From Roseiarcus sp043784465 (GTDB lineage: Bacteria; Pseudomonadota; Alphaproteobacteria; Rhizobiales; Beijerinckiaceae): DNA of 5,854 nt. Under the pieces are notes generated by a model. It did not search any database. It was not told the DNA's origin and saw only the letters and a program-made list of their open reading frames with translations. Made by a program: the position numbers and the translations under genes. This document shows positions 5,263 through 5,854 of the stretch, in pieces (the stretch's first letter is position 1; each line of letters starts with the position of its first letter). The DNA lies in assembly GCA_043784465.1 (NCBI GenBank), contig JAYVYJ010000225.1, positions 1 through 5,854 of the forward strand, read 5' to 3'.

Positions 5263-5413
5263 CGTCTGCCGCATGCACGGAGCCGGAGGCGGCGCGCCGA
5301 AGGGAAATAGGAACGCATTGCGACATGGCCTGTTCTCAGCCGAAAATATCCAGATGCGGCGTAGGGTTATCGGGTTGACGAAACAGGCTAGGGCTTTGGC
5401 CAAGAGCATCTAA
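5171..5413 (+). CDS. small Cys/His (zinc-type) protein, GAPKGNRNALRHG family
   Basis: An 80-residue basic protein of a recurrent alphaproteobacterial family of unknown function. Residues 9-36 hold C9, C11, C22, C33 and H36 in a CRAKSKRSGLQC...C..H pattern that suggests a small zinc-binding knuckle. It is followed by the family hallmark GAPKGNRNALRHGLFSAE (41-58), a motif also seen in phage terminase-small-subunit-like and misnamed 'glucan biosynthesis' annotations. The rest is a basic helix (61-79). It starts 92 bp inside the 3' end of the preceding gene in another frame, a long overlap that ties the two together. Zinc binding plus strong positive charge suggests nucleic-acid binding, which is inference. 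It is last in the operon. Confidence 0.75.
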   Translation: MHLPMHQACRCRAKSKRSGLQCRAPAVRGHSVCRMHGAGGGAPKGNRNALRHGLFSAENIQMRRRVIGLTKQARALAKSI

Positions 5414-5430
5414 GGGCCGACACCATGGGC

Positions 5431-5464
5431 GACAGTCCGCAGGGCAGATAGCCGGGACAGTCCG
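5431..5464 (+). repeat. direct repeat of GACAGTCCG
   Basis: GACAGTCCG occurs at 5431-5439 and 5456-5464, a 25-bp step. Two copies only, so an iteron role is not shown. Confidence 0.4.
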
Positions 5465-5626
5465 AATTAGGATTCCAGATTGGCCTCTAAACCGCTCACG
5501 TCGGTCGAGACTTTTCGCATAAAAAAGGCAGCACGGAATTTCCCGTAGCGTCATGTCGAGATAGAGGTTCAGCCGATAAGGCATCGCCTTGCAAGGGCGA
5601 GGCTGCGAGGCCGCTAGTTATGGGAG

Positions 5627-5642
5627 GGACGCGCATGCGTCC
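5627..5642. repeat. GC-rich inverted repeat
   Basis: GGACGC and GCGTCC are perfect arms around GCAT, a 6-bp stem with a tight 4-base loop. It could be a protein-binding dyad; no T-run follows. Confidence 0.4.
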
Positions 5643-5747
5643 GCTTTAGGCTCCGAGAGCATATTGGGCCGCATCTGTGCCCCCGCGCTACCCGCAGCCC
5701 GGCGTTTACGCTGAGCATCTGCGATTAAAGGCGGTCCCGGACGCCGC

Positions 5748-5770
5748 TTCGCTGTCAACAAAACAGCGAA
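5748..5770. terminator. 8-bp stem-loop, possible terminator or origin hairpin
   Basis: TTCGCTGT and ACAGCGAA pair perfectly across the loop CAACAAA. There is no T-run on either strand, so a classical intrinsic terminator is doubtful. An unpaired A-rich loop on a strong stem would also suit a single-strand origin of a rolling-circle replicon. Confidence 0.35.
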
Positions 5771-5854
5771 CACGCAGCCGCGCCCGCAAATGCGACACGA
5801 GACCACGCATAAGCAGCTCTTTATGGGCGACAGCCATTTCTAACATCACTATTA

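Larger units (their letters stand above)
5414..5854. other. 441-bp gene-free right end
   Basis: No supported gene; the open frames on the minus strand here lack ribosome binding sites and protein-like composition. It holds a repeated GACAGTCCG, a hairpin TCGCC/GGCGA (5584-5600, loop TTGCAAG), a GC-rich dyad at 5627-5642 and an 8-bp stem-loop at 5748-5770. If the molecule is circular this is the convergent gap between the plus-strand operon and the partition operon, and might hold terminators or a single-strand origin. Confidence 0.4.

Noticed and set aside
4993..5409. Minus-strand open frame of 138 codons opposite the last two operon genes
   Set aside because: It is Cys/Arg/Pro-rich low-quality sequence opposite two genes with family hallmarks.
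5618..5806. Minus-strand frame with CRICGRGC, resembling a zinc motif
   Set aside because: It has no ribosome binding site or good start, lies in a hairpin-rich non-coding stretch, and the Cys codons come from a GC-rich repeat-like stretch.

Overview
The window reads like most or all of a small, GC-rich alphaproteobacterial replicon: a cryptic plasmid or a plasmid-like island of the Rhizobiales/Sphingomonadales accessory pool. This rests on family resemblance recalled from memory (type Ib ParA plus ribbon-helix-helix partner, Tn3-type resolvase, a recurrent alphaproteobacterial winged-helix/HUH/zinc-motif gene set) and on codon and GC style. No search was run. I see no rRNA, tRNA, CRISPR array, insertion sequence, toxin, resistance gene, integrase or relaxase. 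The ends show no obvious terminal repeat, so circularity is possible but unproven.

Layout. The left 1 kb holds a minus-strand partition operon: parA (353-985) followed by a ribbon-helix-helix partner (78-356), joined by an ATGA overlap. A further ATGA-coupled reading frame may run off the left edge. The divergent 986-1201 gap is a dense control region: a 22-bp dyad in front of parA (candidate operator/centromere), then a three-subsite res site of about 119 bp in the Tn3 arrangement, with a resolvase promoter inside it. The serine resolvase (1202-1753) follows on the plus strand.

The gap 1754-2478 has no convincing gene. It holds a pair of imperfect direct repeats of about 85 bp and, in its last 170 bp, a series of hairpins ending in one that presents the ribosome binding site of the next gene. 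It is the best place in the window for an origin and/or a regulatory leader.

From 2479 to 5413 runs a compact five-gene plus-strand operon with overlapping or nearly abutting genes: a winged-helix protein, an excisionase-type HTH protein, an HUH-type Rep-like protein with its own C-terminal HTH, a helical protein of unknown function, and a small Cys/His (zinc-type) protein. The last 440 bp has no supported gene but contains several hairpins and convergently separates this operon from the partition operon if the molecule is circular.

Working model (inference): the HUH protein initiates replication or element processing, the two HTH proteins control copy number or initiation, res plus resolvase resolves multimers, and ParA plus the RHH protein segregates the copies. 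The two last genes are a conserved but functionally unassigned pair.
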